Assembly (NCBI RefSeq): GCF_005217525.1
Contig: NZ_PNXQ01000016.1
Span: forward strand, 1-64,000
Source of the DNA: Paenibacillus terrae
GTDB lineage: Bacteria; Bacillota; Bacilli; Paenibacillales; Paenibacillaceae
DNA: 64,000 nt
Reading direction: 5' to 3'
Both the position numbers and the translations under genes were made by a program. Below, piece after piece: positions 53,708 through 63,356 of the stretch. The stretch's first letter is position 1. Every line of letters begins with the position of its first letter. Under the pieces are notes generated by a model. That model was not told the origin of the DNA. It was given only the letters and a program-made list of their open reading frames with translations, and searched no databases.

Positions 53708-55288
53708 TTAAAGCTTATACTTGCGAATCAAATAGGTTGGGGTACAGCTCCACGCGTGACAGTAGCTGTTGATTAAATAACTGCCGTAGGGTGAAAAGGA
53801 TTTATTATGAGGATCGTACAATTCCCAGAACGTGTCCGCTCCATCCCTCAGCATACCTCCCCAGTAGGATTTGAGGTGTTTTACGGCCCCGTCCCGGTCT
53901 CCAGTAATCAGCAAAGCTTCGACCAAATAGTGATGCATATACGGTGTCGTCAGGCCAATATCCGGTTGCTCGGACAGCAGTCGTTGCATAAGAGCTGCAT
54001 TTTGCTCTGCATCCAGCACTTCTGCCAAAGCCATCCAGATTTGTCCGGCCCACGAAATTTGGAGGTTGGGACCGCTGACGAAGAAGCCTTGTTCTTCATC
54101 CCATAGTTGGGCAAGCGTTGCGGTCGTAACGTCCTCCAGCCGCTGGTTAAGGAACGGAAGCTTGTCGGGATCAACCTGTTCAGCTAATCGAATGGTTCGT
54201 TTTAACGTATAAATGAGTATCGCTTGTGAAGGGGCTTGCTTATCCAATTCTTCCTGCCAATCGATAAAAGACCACCATTCGTCACTGTGTGGTGGAAGAT
54301 GCTGCTCATTCAGACGCTCCAGAGCCAGTTCCACCTGTCGGTACGCGGTCGGCCACAGCTCCTGCAAAGTGCCACTGTCCTGAGTCGCCTCATAGTAATC
54401 GTACAAGGAGACTGTAAATAGCAGGGAATAATCGAACAAGTACGTATCGTCCGGTATGAGTGTGGGAGTGATAAACAGATTCGCTGCGACTTGACCTTGA
54501 TGATTCGGTACCCCCGCAAATAAATACAAGCAATGCTTGACGAGATCATTATTGCCGAAGGTTTCGTAATTAGCCAGCGCTTGAAGGCGCAAATCACCTA
54601 GCCACAGCCGTCGATCCCGTTTGGGGCCATCCTCGAACACTTCCTGCATACAGTTTTGCAAGGTTCGGATGCTGACTTGATCAATGTCCTGCAAGAGTGG
54701 GTCAGGATGCTCCAATGGGACTATACGCGAAGCGTCACCAGAGGTAACGGTCTGGATCTGGATGTTATCGAAGGCTACCCGATATTTCTGAGAGGTATCT
54801 ATAATTTCAAATTTAACATATCGGAAGCTGTAGCGGCGCGGCAACCGAATGACGTCAGGCAGTACATCGACATATAGCGTTTCCTGCTGTAGCCATGAAC
54901 TGCTGATCCAGCCTGTATAATTGGCGAAAGGTTCACCGACTTCAACCGGCATTTCGCCAAAGGTCAGCTTGAGATGCAGCGGCGCGTCTGGGGGACTGCC
55001 CACAGGGCTAACAGAGAAGGAGAGGTACCCCACCTGATGCATGCCAAAGTCAAGAATGAACTCATCCCCCTTGCCATAATGCTGCTCCGAAGAACTAACG
55101 GCAGAGTGAAGCGGAAGTGCTAACCAGCCATGCATCGCGTTCGTATCCTGCAATACCTCAACCATTTGTTGTGGTTGGACGGTAGAAGTATTTAAATGTG
55201 GCTTCAGATCAGTGGCCTTATGGATGAAGGTTTCGTTACGCACAATTGTAGTTGTGGAAGTTTGAGGAACAGGGATTGAATTTGACAT
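53708..55288 (-). CDS. Alpha-L-rhamnosidase-like six-hairpin glycosidase
   Basis: A 526-aa protein without signal peptide. AAAGGAGG precedes the ATG at 55288, which I prefer to the ATG at 55360. The first 230 residues are beta-rich; then an (alpha/alpha)6 domain has EDGPKRDRRLWLGDLRLQAL, close to the DCPQR-WTGD pattern of GH78-type enzymes, and WWSFIDWQ. It is shorter than usual GH78 proteins (about 900 aa). It probably acts on rhamnosides brought in by the symporter encoded just upstream. Confidence 0.78.
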   Translation of the reverse strand: MSNSIPVPQTSTTTIVRNETFIHKATDLKPHLNTSTVQPQQMVEVLQDTNAMHGWLALPLHSAVSSSEQHYGKGDEFILDFGMHQVGYLSFSVSPVGSPPDAPLHLKLTFGEMPVEVGEPFANYTGWISSSWLQQETLYVDVLPDVIRLPRRYSFRYVKFEIIDTSQKYRVAFDNIQIQTVTSGDASRIVPLEHPDPLLQDIDQVSIRTLQNCMQEVFEDGPKRDRRLWLGDLRLQALANYETFGNNDLVKHCLYLFAGVPNHQGQVAANLFITPTLIPDDTYLFDYSLLFTVSLYDYYEATQDSGTLQELWPTAYRQVELALERLNEQHLPPHSDEWWSFIDWQEELDKQAPSQAILIYTLKRTIRLAEQVDPDKLPFLNQRLEDVTTATLAQLWDEEQGFFVSGPNLQISWAGQIWMALAEVLDAEQNAALMQRLLSEQPDIGLTTPYMHHYLVEALLITGDRDGAVKHLKSYWGGMLRDGADTFWELYDPHNKSFSPYGSYLINSYCHAWSCTPTYLIRKYKL

Positions 55289-55310
55289 GGTTATGCCTCC
55301 TTTAAAATAA

Positions 55311-56708
55311 TTAAACGGAATGTGGGAATGGTTTATTTCCAGCCGCCAGTGTTGTTTCATCTAAAGAATCATCCGGCTCCGGATTCCGCTCCTGAAGTTC
55401 GGCGCGAATCTGCGGGAAAATGTGATCCAGACGATAAAAGAACATCATCATAATCGAAATAACAGTGAGAATCATCGGAATGATGAGATAATTAAGCTGA
55501 ATGGCAAACAGCCCTGAGGCACTTTGAGTCTGGTTGGGAATATAATGTCCCCAAGTCAAAAATACGCCGGATAGAGCGCCAGCCAGCGCCATAGCTACCT
55601 TTCCGATAAAACCATTAATAGAAGAAATAAAGCCACCTGCGCTAATGCCGGATTTCCATTCTCCATAGTCAACCGGGTCTGCCTGCATAGAAAAATATAT
55701 AGGCATTCGGACACCGTTGCCCAATCCTGCAATGACTGCACCCGCAATCAATCCAAAGACGTTGGTACCGGAAATGAGCATCATCAATAGTCCTGCAAGA
55801 TTGATAACGCTCCCAATTTGAAACAACTTTCGTTTGTACATATGACGTGCCAGCAGCGGGGCGATAAAAGTTCCAATAATCGGAATTAATGAACCAATCC
55901 CTGCAATCAGACCGATCAGATCTGGGCGATTCACATAATACGTAAAATAATAAATCAGGCTGCCTTGATGAAAAAACATGCCTCCAAACATAAAGATAAT
56001 GTTGGCTGCGAAGATGTACCAGGGCTTATTCCCTTTGAGCGCCGAAAAGGTTTGGGTAACCGTCACTTTTTCCTGCTGGAGTTTTACCTTTTCCTCTACA
56101 TTTTTGAAGGTTACAAAAAACATCATCATACCGACGACCGAAAAGATAACCATGGTCCAAAAGAAGCCCTGCGCCTGTGAGCCGTTACCCAGCATTTTGA
56201 CAAGGGGCATAGTCAAAACGCTGACCGCCGTAGCTCCAATAAAGGAGAAAATAATACGGATGGTTGCCAGCATCGTGCGTTCCTGTCCATCACGGGTCAA
56301 GCTTGGCAAAATGGAGGCCATCGGAATATTTACCATCGTATAGGCAAGCGATAACCCCATATATGTGATATAAGCGTAGATTAATTTGCCCACAGGACCG
56401 ATATCCGGTACATAAAAGGTCAGGATACCCAAAAGACCGAATGGAATTGCACCAAACAGAAAGTATGGCCGCGATTTGCCCCAGCGTGTACGCGTTTTGT
56501 CAATGATGATCCCCATGACCGCATCCGCGACACCGTCCACAATACGAGTAACTAGCAGCAGCGCACTGACCGCAAGCACCTCTAATCCCATGACATCCGT
56601 ATAAAAAAACATTAAATATAGCGTGATCATTTGCCAAATCAAGTTACACGCAAAATCGGCAACTCCGTAACCAAGACGTTGTTTCCAGATGCCTGTCTTT
56701 GTAACCAT
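55311..56708 (-). CDS. GPH-family sugar:cation symporter (MelB-like)
   Basis: A 465-aa 12-TM protein. GGAGGG lies 6 nt before the ATG at 56708. The GPH motif IDKTRTRWGKSRPYFLFGAI is typical, as is ADFACNLIWQMI near the start. It probably imports a rhamnose-containing glycoside for the rhamnosidase encoded 22 nt downstream. The coupling ion is not known. Confidence 0.88.
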   Translation of the reverse strand: MVTKTGIWKQRLGYGVADFACNLIWQMITLYLMFFYTDVMGLEVLAVSALLLVTRIVDGVADAVMGIIIDKTRTRWGKSRPYFLFGAIPFGLLGILTFYVPDIGPVGKLIYAYITYMGLSLAYTMVNIPMASILPSLTRDGQERTMLATIRIIFSFIGATAVSVLTMPLVKMLGNGSQAQGFFWTMVIFSVVGMMMFFVTFKNVEEKVKLQQEKVTVTQTFSALKGNKPWYIFAANIIFMFGGMFFHQGSLIYYFTYYVNRPDLIGLIAGIGSLIPIIGTFIAPLLARHMYKRKLFQIGSVINLAGLLMMLISGTNVFGLIAGAVIAGLGNGVRMPIYFSMQADPVDYGEWKSGISAGGFISSINGFIGKVAMALAGALSGVFLTWGHYIPNQTQSASGLFAIQLNYLIIPMILTVISIMMMFFYRLDHIFPQIRAELQERNPEPDDSLDETTLAAGNKPFPHSV

Positions 56709-56847
56709 ACTCATCCCTCCGTAGATCCCTATGACGCCGATACGGCATGATAGAGGATAAAATTCAGTAGCTCATCTTTCTTGAAGATGTGTGTCATGTT
56801 GTAAGTTGAATGAGGCGGCTCCGGATTGCCTTCCAAACTTACATTTA

Positions 56848-56861
56848 TTAAAGCGCTTTCT
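56848..56861. promoter_or_regulatory. Catabolite-responsive element (cre)
   Basis: TTAAAGCGCTTTCT matches the CcpA consensus TGWAARCGYTWNCW except at one position. It lies in the 349-nt divergent region between the symporter (minus) and the rhamnulose-phosphate aldolase gene (plus), so CcpA could repress both. Confidence 0.8.
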
Positions 56862-56879
56862 TTTTCATATGGCAATTAT

Positions 56880-56910
56880 CGTTTTACAGATCAATGTATC
56901 CGTTTTACAG
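56880..56910 (+). promoter_or_regulatory. Direct repeat CGTTTTACAG, possible regulator site
   Basis: CGTTTTACAG occurs at 56880-56889 and 56901-56910, 21 nt apart, which is two helical turns. It is upstream of the rhamnose catabolic genes and is a candidate operator for the DeoR or AraC regulator. Confidence 0.55.
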
Positions 56911-57057
56911 GTTATTCAAAATTAAAATTTATTTTTGATTATTTTTGTATTATGTATTTTCAAAATAAAACAAAAGTGTTATAGTCTCCGTAAACCAATT
57001 ATACTCACATTAATAAATCGATTCAAAAATAAAAATGAACTTGGAGGTCTTTTTCCT

Positions 57058-59127
57058 ATGGTACAAAGTCTGTGGAATTCTTCACAAGCATCTGAGCAAA
57101 AAAGTACGCTGGAACAGCTCGTATATCGTTCTAACCTGATCGGCACAGATAGGAGCGTGTGTAACTGGGGAGGCGGCAATACTTCGGCCAAAACGACGAT
57201 ACAGGATTTTCGCGGGCGTGAAGTAGAAGTAATGTACGTCAAGGGCAGCGGTTCCGATCTTGCTACGATGAAAGCGCCTAACTTTACAGGGCTTCGTATG
57301 GAGGATATCCGTCCCTTGATCGAAAGGGAAGATATGTCTGACGAGGATATGGTCGCGTATCTGGCGAATTGTATGATAGATGCCAAGCATCCGCGCGCTT
57401 CGATTGAAACGCTATTGCACGCTTTTTTACCTTTTAGACATGTGGATCATACCCACCCGGACGCCATTATCAGCTTGTGCTGTGCGCATAACGGCAAGGA
57501 CATTGCGAAAGAGATTTTCGGTGACCGTTTTGTATGGGTACCTTATATTCGTCCTGGTTTTAAGCTGTCCAAGATGATTGCTCAAGGTGTACTCGATCAT
57601 CCGCAAGCAGAATTGGTATTAATGGAAAAGCACGGTCTGGTTACATGGGGAGAAACATCCGAGGCAGCCTATGCGAAAACCATTGAAATCATTCAGGAAG
57701 CAGAAAGCTATATTAAGGCTCGTCAAGAGGAAAAACAGTCGTTTGGAGGCGCAAGATATAAAGCGCTTACTCAAGAGGAACGCCGTAGTATTGCATCTCG
57801 TGTCATGCCATCCGTTCGGGGAGCGGTCAGTGATGAGAAGAAGATGATCCTTACCTTTGATGATGCAGAGGACGTGCTGGAGTTTGTAAATGGTCAGGAT
57901 TCTGCTGTATTGTCACAGGTCGGGGCAGCGTGCCCGGATCATTTGGTTCATACCAAGGTGGTGCCGTTTTTTGTAGACTGGACACCGGACGTAGAGGATG
58001 TCGAGGGTTTAAAAATAAAGCTCGTAGAGGGTATCGCAGCCTATAAGGAGCAATACCAAGCTTATTTTGAACGCAATCGGCATGAAGGAGACGTTATGTT
58101 TGAGGCTGCGCCACGTGTCATTTTAATCCCGGGGATCGGCATGATTAACACAGGCAAAAGCTGGAGTAACGCACAGGTGAGTGGCGCTTTGTATCATCGT
58201 GCTATCGCGGTGATGCGGGGTGCGACGGCGTTAGGACAGTTTGTTTCGCTTAGTGAAAACGAATCGTATAACGTGGAATACTGGCCCTTGGAGTTGTATA
58301 AGCTGTCACTCGCTCCGGCAGAAGCGGAATTTTCACGCAAAATCGCGCTCATTACAGGCGGTGCAGGCGGAATCGGCAGTGCAACCGCACGCCGTTTGGT
58401 GGATGAAGGAGCACATGTCGTGTTGGCCGACCTGAATCTGGAAGGCGCACAAAAGGTGGCCGCCGAGCTGAATGACCACTACGGAGAAAACCGCGCTATT
58501 GCAGTCAAAATGGATGTGACACAGGAGGACCAGATTCAGGCTGCCTATGCGGAAACCGCGCTGACCTACGGCGGAGTGGATATCATCGTCAACAATGCAG
58601 GACTTGCTACCTCCAGTCCATTCGATGAAACATCATTAAAGGAATGGAATTTGAACATAAACGTGCTGGGCACAGGTTATTTTTTGGTAGCACGGGAAGC
58701 GTTCAAGCTGATGAAGGAGCAGACACTTGGCGGCAGCATGGTGTTCGTCGGCTCGAAAAACTCCGTCTATGCAGGTAAAAATGTAACGGCCTACAGCTCG
58801 GTCAAGGCGCTGGAAGCGCATCTCGCCCGTTGTATTGCCGCAGAAGGCGGCGAATACGGCATTCGGGTGAACACGATTTTGCCGGACGCGATTCTGCAAG
58901 GCTCCGCCATCTGGAACTCCAACTGGCGCAACGAACGCGCCGCCGCCTACGGCATCGAGCCAGACCAACTGGAAGAACACTACCGCAAGCGGACGACGCT
59001 GCTGGTAAACATTTACCCGCAGGATATCGCCGAGGGGATTGCCTTTTTCGCCTCATCCAAGGCGGAGAAAACGACAGGCTGTATGCTCACCATCGACGGC
59101 GGCGTACCCGCTGCCTTTACACGCTAG
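57058..59127 (+). CDS. Rhamnulose-1-phosphate aldolase/lactaldehyde dehydrogenase fusion
   Basis: A 689-aa protein, like B. subtilis YuxG. CTTGGAGG precedes the ATG at 57058; the frame is open earlier. Residues about 1-420: class II aldolase domain (NWGGGNTSAKTT, VDHTHPDAIISL, MEKHGLVTWG). About 430-689: short-chain dehydrogenase with GGAGGIGSATARR and the YSSVK catalytic pair. The first part splits L-rhamnulose-1-phosphate into DHAP and L-lactaldehyde; the second oxidises lactaldehyde to L-lactate. Confidence 0.94.
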   Translation: MVQSLWNSSQASEQKSTLEQLVYRSNLIGTDRSVCNWGGGNTSAKTTIQDFRGREVEVMYVKGSGSDLATMKAPNFTGLRMEDIRPLIEREDMSDEDMVAYLANCMIDAKHPRASIETLLHAFLPFRHVDHTHPDAIISLCCAHNGKDIAKEIFGDRFVWVPYIRPGFKLSKMIAQGVLDHPQAELVLMEKHGLVTWGETSEAAYAKTIEIIQEAESYIKARQEEKQSFGGARYKALTQEERRSIASRVMPSVRGAVSDEKKMILTFDDAEDVLEFVNGQDSAVLSQVGAACPDHLVHTKVVPFFVDWTPDVEDVEGLKIKLVEGIAAYKEQYQAYFERNRHEGDVMFEAAPRVILIPGIGMINTGKSWSNAQVSGALYHRAIAVMRGATALGQFVSLSENESYNVEYWPLELYKLSLAPAEAEFSRKIALITGGAGGIGSATARRLVDEGAHVVLADLNLEGAQKVAAELNDHYGENRAIAVKMDVTQEDQIQAAYAETALTYGGVDIIVNNAGLATSSPFDETSLKEWNLNINVLGTGYFLVAREAFKLMKEQTLGGSMVFVGSKNSVYAGKNVTAYSSVKALEAHLARCIAAEGGEYGIRVNTILPDAILQGSAIWNSNWRNERAAAYGIEPDQLEEHYRKRTTLLVNIYPQDIAEGIAFFASSKAEKTTGCMLTIDGGVPAAFTR

Positions 59128-59197
59128 GAAGTTATGAGCTTGGACTACTTTCAAATAAATCTCTGATTATAAGATAGCCAGCTCTTTTAAATAAGAA

Positions 59198-59232
59198 AAA
59201 CGTAAATAAGTTATAATTACTTATTTACGTTT
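59198..59232. terminator. AT-rich hairpin after the aldolase/dehydrogenase gene
   Basis: AAACGTAAATAAG (59198-59210) and CTTATTTACGTTT (59220-59232) form a perfect 13-bp stem with a 9-nt loop. It may partly end transcription before the isomerase gene. Confidence 0.6.
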
Positions 59233-59309
59233 CGTGTTTTATGATTTTTCGAAAATATACACACTAACACTTTAAAATAGAAGTGACTTTATGGGTGGTT
59301 GGCAGCGGA

Positions 59310-59430
59310 GCGGATGGAATCGTTCTGAAGAAGCGTAGCGTTCGCCTTTATCCCCGGATTTTTACCTTTATATGTTCTATAAAATAAAAAAATCTGGGGA
59401 TAACAGCGATAGGAAGAATGATCCATCCGC
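59310..59430. repeat. Dispersed hairpin repeat, copy A
   Basis: The outer arms are 59310-59326 and 59415-59430 (GCGGATGG...CCATCCGC, one bulge and one mismatch). The inner arms are 59349-59363 and 59388-59402 (TATCCCCGGATTTTT and its complement). The 31-nt segment at 59333-59363 matches 63175-63205 of copy B at 26 positions. It lies in the gap before the rhamnose isomerase gene. Confidence 0.75.
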
Positions 59431-59482
59431 GAAGCGATCTCCCCCGCCCATAACTCACTTCATTTTCCAAGGAGGAACCACG

Positions 59483-60703
59483 ATGAGTGACAAAGCGTAC
59501 GCCTTATTCGAGGAACAGCAGCAACAAAGGGGCATTGACCTGGAACAAGTAAAGTTAAAGCTGAAAGCGCTTAGCATAGAAACCCCGTCCTGGGGCTATG
59601 GCGACTCAGGTACACGGTTTAAAGTTTTTCAAAAAACAGGCGTGCCGCGTGATCCGTTCGAAAAGCTGGAGGATGCCGCACAGGTACATGCCGTAACGGG
59701 ATTGTGTCCATCGGTCGCCATTCATATTCCATGGGATAAGGTGGATCATTACGGCAAGCTGCGCAGTCATGCCGAAAGCCTGGGACTGCAGCTTGGGGCG
59801 GTTAATCCGAATCTGTTTCAGGATGAAGATTACATGCTCGGCAGCGTCACCAATGTAGACCCGGCCATCCGCCGCAAGGCAACAAACCACTTGCTGGAAT
59901 GTGTGGACATTGCGAAGGAAACGGGCTCCAACGATTTTAGCCTGTGGTTTGCAGACGGAACAAACTATCCGGGTCAGGGAGACATCCGCAAGCGGAAAAA
60001 TTGGATGCTGGAAGCACTCAGCGAAATGTATAAGGCGCTTACACCTGATATGCGCATGCTGATTGAATACAAGGCGTTCGAGCCAGCCTTTTATCATACG
60101 GATATTGCCGACTGGGGCATGGCGTACAATTACGCGACCAAGCTGGGACCGCAGGCACAGGTGCTTGTGGATACAGGGCATCATCTGCCGGGAGCAAATG
60201 TGGAGCATATTGTGGCATTTTTAATAGATGAGAAGCGATTGGGCGGTTTTCATTTTAATAGCTACAAATATGCAGATGATGATCTGATCGTAGGCTCCGC
60301 GAATCCATATGAGCTGTTCTTGATTTTTTATCAAATTTTAAATGCGGCTCAGGATGTGGATACGGATATCCGACATACGGTGGACAAAATTGCTTATTTG
60401 ATCGACCAATCGCACAATATTGAACAAAAAATCCCGGCGATGATTCGCTCGGTGCTGAATGTGCAGACACAATATGCGAAGGCGCTGCTGATCAATCATG
60501 CAGAGGTGGAGGAAGCGGCGAATCGTCAGGATGTGCTGGGTGCGGAGGATGCTGTGCGCAAAGCGTTTGAGTTCGACGTTGCACCATTGCTCAAGGCAAT
60601 ACGTGAGGAGCAAGGGCTACCCGCTGATCCGATGAAAGCCTATTTAGCGTCTGATTATGGCACGCAGATTTTGCAAAGAGGCAAGGGTGGTGCAAGCTGG
60701 TGA
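59483..60703 (+). CDS. L-rhamnose isomerase (RhaI type)
   Basis: A 406-aa TIM-barrel isomerase with AAGGAGGAACC upstream of the ATG at 59483. Typical: SWGYGDSGTRFKVF, PSVAIHIPWDKVD, SLWFADGTNYPGQ, LVDTGHHLPGANVEHI and GGFHFNSYKYADDD, with His, Asp and Glu metal ligands. It is the Gram-positive/Pseudomonas type of isomerase, related to B. subtilis YulE. It converts L-rhamnose to L-rhamnulose. It overlaps the kinase gene by 4 nt. Confidence 0.93.
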   Translation: MSDKAYALFEEQQQQRGIDLEQVKLKLKALSIETPSWGYGDSGTRFKVFQKTGVPRDPFEKLEDAAQVHAVTGLCPSVAIHIPWDKVDHYGKLRSHAESLGLQLGAVNPNLFQDEDYMLGSVTNVDPAIRRKATNHLLECVDIAKETGSNDFSLWFADGTNYPGQGDIRKRKNWMLEALSEMYKALTPDMRMLIEYKAFEPAFYHTDIADWGMAYNYATKLGPQAQVLVDTGHHLPGANVEHIVAFLIDEKRLGGFHFNSYKYADDDLIVGSANPYELFLIFYQILNAAQDVDTDIRHTVDKIAYLIDQSHNIEQKIPAMIRSVLNVQTQYAKALLINHAEVEEAANRQDVLGAEDAVRKAFEFDVAPLLKAIREEQGLPADPMKAYLASDYGTQILQRGKGGASW

Positions 60704-62175
60704 GCATCCTCGCATATGATCTGGGGGCAAGCAGCGGCAGGGTTCTGCTCGGTCGATTGACGGATTCACGTATAGAGGTGGAGGAAATCCATCGCTTTTC
60801 GAATGATCCGGTCAAGGTCGGGGAGCGTCTGCACTGGGATATTTTGCGTCTGTATCACGAGGTTCAGCAAGGGCTGCTCAAAGCCAAGCACATGGGTGTG
60901 AACCCGTCCAGTCTGGCGATTGATTCCTGGGCGGTCGATTTTGGACTGATTGGAGAAGCCGGAGAATTACTGGGTAACCCTTATCATTATCGGGATTGGC
61001 ATACCCATGGGGTGATGGAGGAAGTACAGGGCCAGTTAGGCAAGGAGTTTATTTTTCAGCGCACAGGGATTCAGTTTCTGACCTTTAATACGATGTATCA
61101 GTTGGCTGCTATGCGAAATGCGAGATCGCCGTTGCTGGAGCAGGCAGAGCATTTCTTGATGATACCCGATCTGCTGCGGTATTTTCTGACGGGTGAAATG
61201 GTTAATGAATTTTCCAATGCAACCAGCACGCAGTTATATAATCCGTTGCAGCAGGACTGGGATGATGAGCTTTTGTCCAGTCTCAGTATTCCCCGTTCCT
61301 GGTTTGGAAAGGTACTGGAGCCGGGAAGTGCCGCCGGTACGATCCGTTCCTCGGTCATGACTGATCTGGGCATCGGGGCGATTCCTGTCATTGCGGTCGC
61401 GGAACATGATACGGGATCGGCTGTGGCTGCGGTGCCAGCGTTGGAGCGGTCATTTGCCTATTTAAGCTGCGGAACGTGGTCCCTGATGGGAACGGAAACC
61501 CCGCAGCCGGTGATCAACGATGATACGCTGAGATTTAATTTTACGAACGAAGGCGGGGTAGGCCGGACCTACAGGCTGCTTAAAAATATTATGGGCTTGT
61601 GGATTTTACAGGAGGCACGCAGAGAGTGGGAGCGTCAAGGAACCTCTTATTCCTTCCCTGAGCTGGTACACATGGCGGAGCAAGCTCCGGCGTTCGTTTC
61701 TTGGATCGACCCGGACGATGAGTTGTTTCTGCATGCCGGGGATATGAGAACACGCATACGCCAATATTGCCGCAATACCGGGCAGCCTTTGCCGGAGACA
61801 CCGGGTGAGGTTACGCGCTGTATTTTGGAAAGTCTGGCCTTGAAATACCGTTACGTTCTAGAGCTTACGGAGCGTGTGTCAGGACAACGATTTAACGGGC
61901 TGCATATGGTCGGCGGGGGGATTCAAAATCGGCTGTTGTGCCAATGGACGGCCAATTCGATTCAAAAACCCGTGTGGGCTGGACCCGCAGAAGCAAGCGC
62001 AATCGGCAATCTTGCGGTACAATGGATGGCACAGGGAAAGTTCGCCGATATATGGGAAGCACGCCGGGTCATCGCGGATTCTACTTCCGTAGAGGTATAT
62101 GAACCTGCCGAGTCGGAAGCGTGGGAGGATGCCTACGGACGATTCCGGCGTGTGGCGGGACTTTTTGTACATTAA
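60700..62175 (+). CDS. rhaB: Rhamnulokinase
   Basis: A 491-aa FGGY-family kinase from a GTG start that overlaps the isomerase stop. N-terminal ATPase motif LAYDLGASSGRVLLG, catalytic-type AIDSWAVDFGL, and the adenosine motif LHMVGGGIQNRLLCQ. It phosphorylates L-rhamnulose for the aldolase fusion encoded upstream. It corresponds to YulC/RhaB. Confidence 0.94.
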   Translation: MSILAYDLGASSGRVLLGRLTDSRIEVEEIHRFSNDPVKVGERLHWDILRLYHEVQQGLLKAKHMGVNPSSLAIDSWAVDFGLIGEAGELLGNPYHYRDWHTHGVMEEVQGQLGKEFIFQRTGIQFLTFNTMYQLAAMRNARSPLLEQAEHFLMIPDLLRYFLTGEMVNEFSNATSTQLYNPLQQDWDDELLSSLSIPRSWFGKVLEPGSAAGTIRSSVMTDLGIGAIPVIAVAEHDTGSAVAAVPALERSFAYLSCGTWSLMGTETPQPVINDDTLRFNFTNEGGVGRTYRLLKNIMGLWILQEARREWERQGTSYSFPELVHMAEQAPAFVSWIDPDDELFLHAGDMRTRIRQYCRNTGQPLPETPGEVTRCILESLALKYRYVLELTERVSGQRFNGLHMVGGGIQNRLLCQWTANSIQKPVWAGPAEASAIGNLAVQWMAQGKFADIWEARRVIADSTSVEVYEPAESEAWEDAYGRFRRVAGLFVH

Positions 62176-62195
62176 AGATGTGGAGTGAGATTGCC

Positions 62196-62954
62196 ATGCT
62201 GGTCGCAGAAAGATATGAGATGATCGTACAGCTCGTCAATGAAAAAGGAAGCATCCGTGTGTCGGAGTTGAGTGAGCTGTGCAAAGTAACGGAGGAAACG
62301 ATCCGCCGCGATCTGGACCGTTTGGAGCAGGCGGGACGGCTACGCCGTTCACATGGTGGAGCAGTCAGCGTCAAAAATGAGCAGCCCGAAACGCCGTATG
62401 CGGTACGGGAAATTATGAACGCAGAGGAAAAGCGCCGTATTGCCGAGGAAGCGGTCAAGCAGATTCAGCCGCATGATCGTATTTTGCTGGATGCCAGCAC
62501 GACGGCCTGGTATATGGCGTCGATTTTGCCGGATATTCCGCTGACGATACTGACGAATTCGATCCGCGTGGCTACTGAGCTGGCGGGTAAGGAAAAAATC
62601 GAGGTTATTTCGACCGGAGGACAGTTGCTACAGCGTTCATTGTCCTTTGTAGGCCCACTCGCAGAGCGCTCGTTGGAATCGTATTATGTGGATAAATTAT
62701 TTTTCTCCAGCCAGGGGGTGCATCTGGATCGGGGAATTAGTGAATCGAATGAGCTGCAAGCCCGTTTGAAGCAAAAAATGGTCAGTATTGCAGACCGCGT
62801 GATTTTACTGGCAGATGCGAGCAAATTTGGGCAGCAGGCATTCACGCATGTCGTGAAGCTGTCGCAGGTATCCGAGATTATTACGGATGCGCGTTTGTCG
62901 GACCCGATTCGCAGTCAATTAGCAGAGCTGTCGATTCCGGTTACGATAGTGTAA
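62196..62954 (+). CDS. DeoR-family regulator of rhamnose genes
   Basis: A 252-aa DeoR protein. TGGAGTGAG precedes the ATG at 62196; in-frame starts at 62121 or 62178 would lack a good site or overlap rhaB. HTH: IRVSELSELCKVTEETIRRDL with RSHGGAV after it. The C-terminal DeoRC sensor has DASTTAWYMA and VISTGGQL, likely to bind a phosphorylated sugar such as rhamnulose-1-phosphate. It is related to B. subtilis YulB and probably represses this operon. Confidence 0.9.
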   Translation: MLVAERYEMIVQLVNEKGSIRVSELSELCKVTEETIRRDLDRLEQAGRLRRSHGGAVSVKNEQPETPYAVREIMNAEEKRRIAEEAVKQIQPHDRILLDASTTAWYMASILPDIPLTILTNSIRVATELAGKEKIEVISTGGQLLQRSLSFVGPLAERSLESYYVDKLFFSSQGVHLDRGISESNELQARLKQKMVSIADRVILLADASKFGQQAFTHVVKLSQVSEIITDARLSDPIRSQLAELSIPVTIV

Positions 62955-63012
62955 AGCAGTTAGTTGCCGAGGGGGAGGCCGCTCCACGTTTCATTTGATC
63001 TTACGATCGCTG

Positions 63013-63068
63013 TTGCAGCGGGATTCTTTGATGATGTAAAACAAGTATAGGTGAGAATCCCGCTGCAA
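63013..63068. repeat. Perfect 15-bp inverted repeat
   Basis: TTGCAGCGGGATTCT (63013-63027) and AGAATCCCGCTGCAA (63054-63068) around a 26-nt loop. No T-run follows, so it may be a terminator variant or an operator-like or RNA structure. It lies in the 402-nt gap 62955-63356. Confidence 0.65.
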
Positions 63069-63156
63069 GCTTATGCTTACGATAAGAGCTTTCCTTTGGA
63101 AAGTTTTACTATCTATATAAGATGAACTTGTAAAATGTACACAAAAACGGAGTAGG

Positions 63157-63271
63157 CGGAATGGTGCTGTACAAGCGAAGCGGTCGCTTTTGTCCCCGGA
63201 TTTCTACTGTGATGGAGGCTTTATTCAAGAAATCCGGTGGCGGTGGCGGTGGCGATGGAAAGCACCATCCG
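63157..63271. repeat. Dispersed hairpin repeat, copy B
   Basis: Outer arms CGGAATGGTGCT (63157-63168) and AGCACCATCCG (63261-63271). Inner arms CCCCGGATTTCT (63194-63205) and AGAAATCCGG (63228-63237). Same layout as copy A at 59310. A GGTGGC run lies between the right arms. Confidence 0.75.
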
Positions 63272-63356
63272 ACTGCGCAGTGGCTCTATATGTAGCTTTC
63301 CAGCTCAGTTTATGTATAAAGTAATAGCTATTCCATGGACGGAAGGGGTGTCTCGT

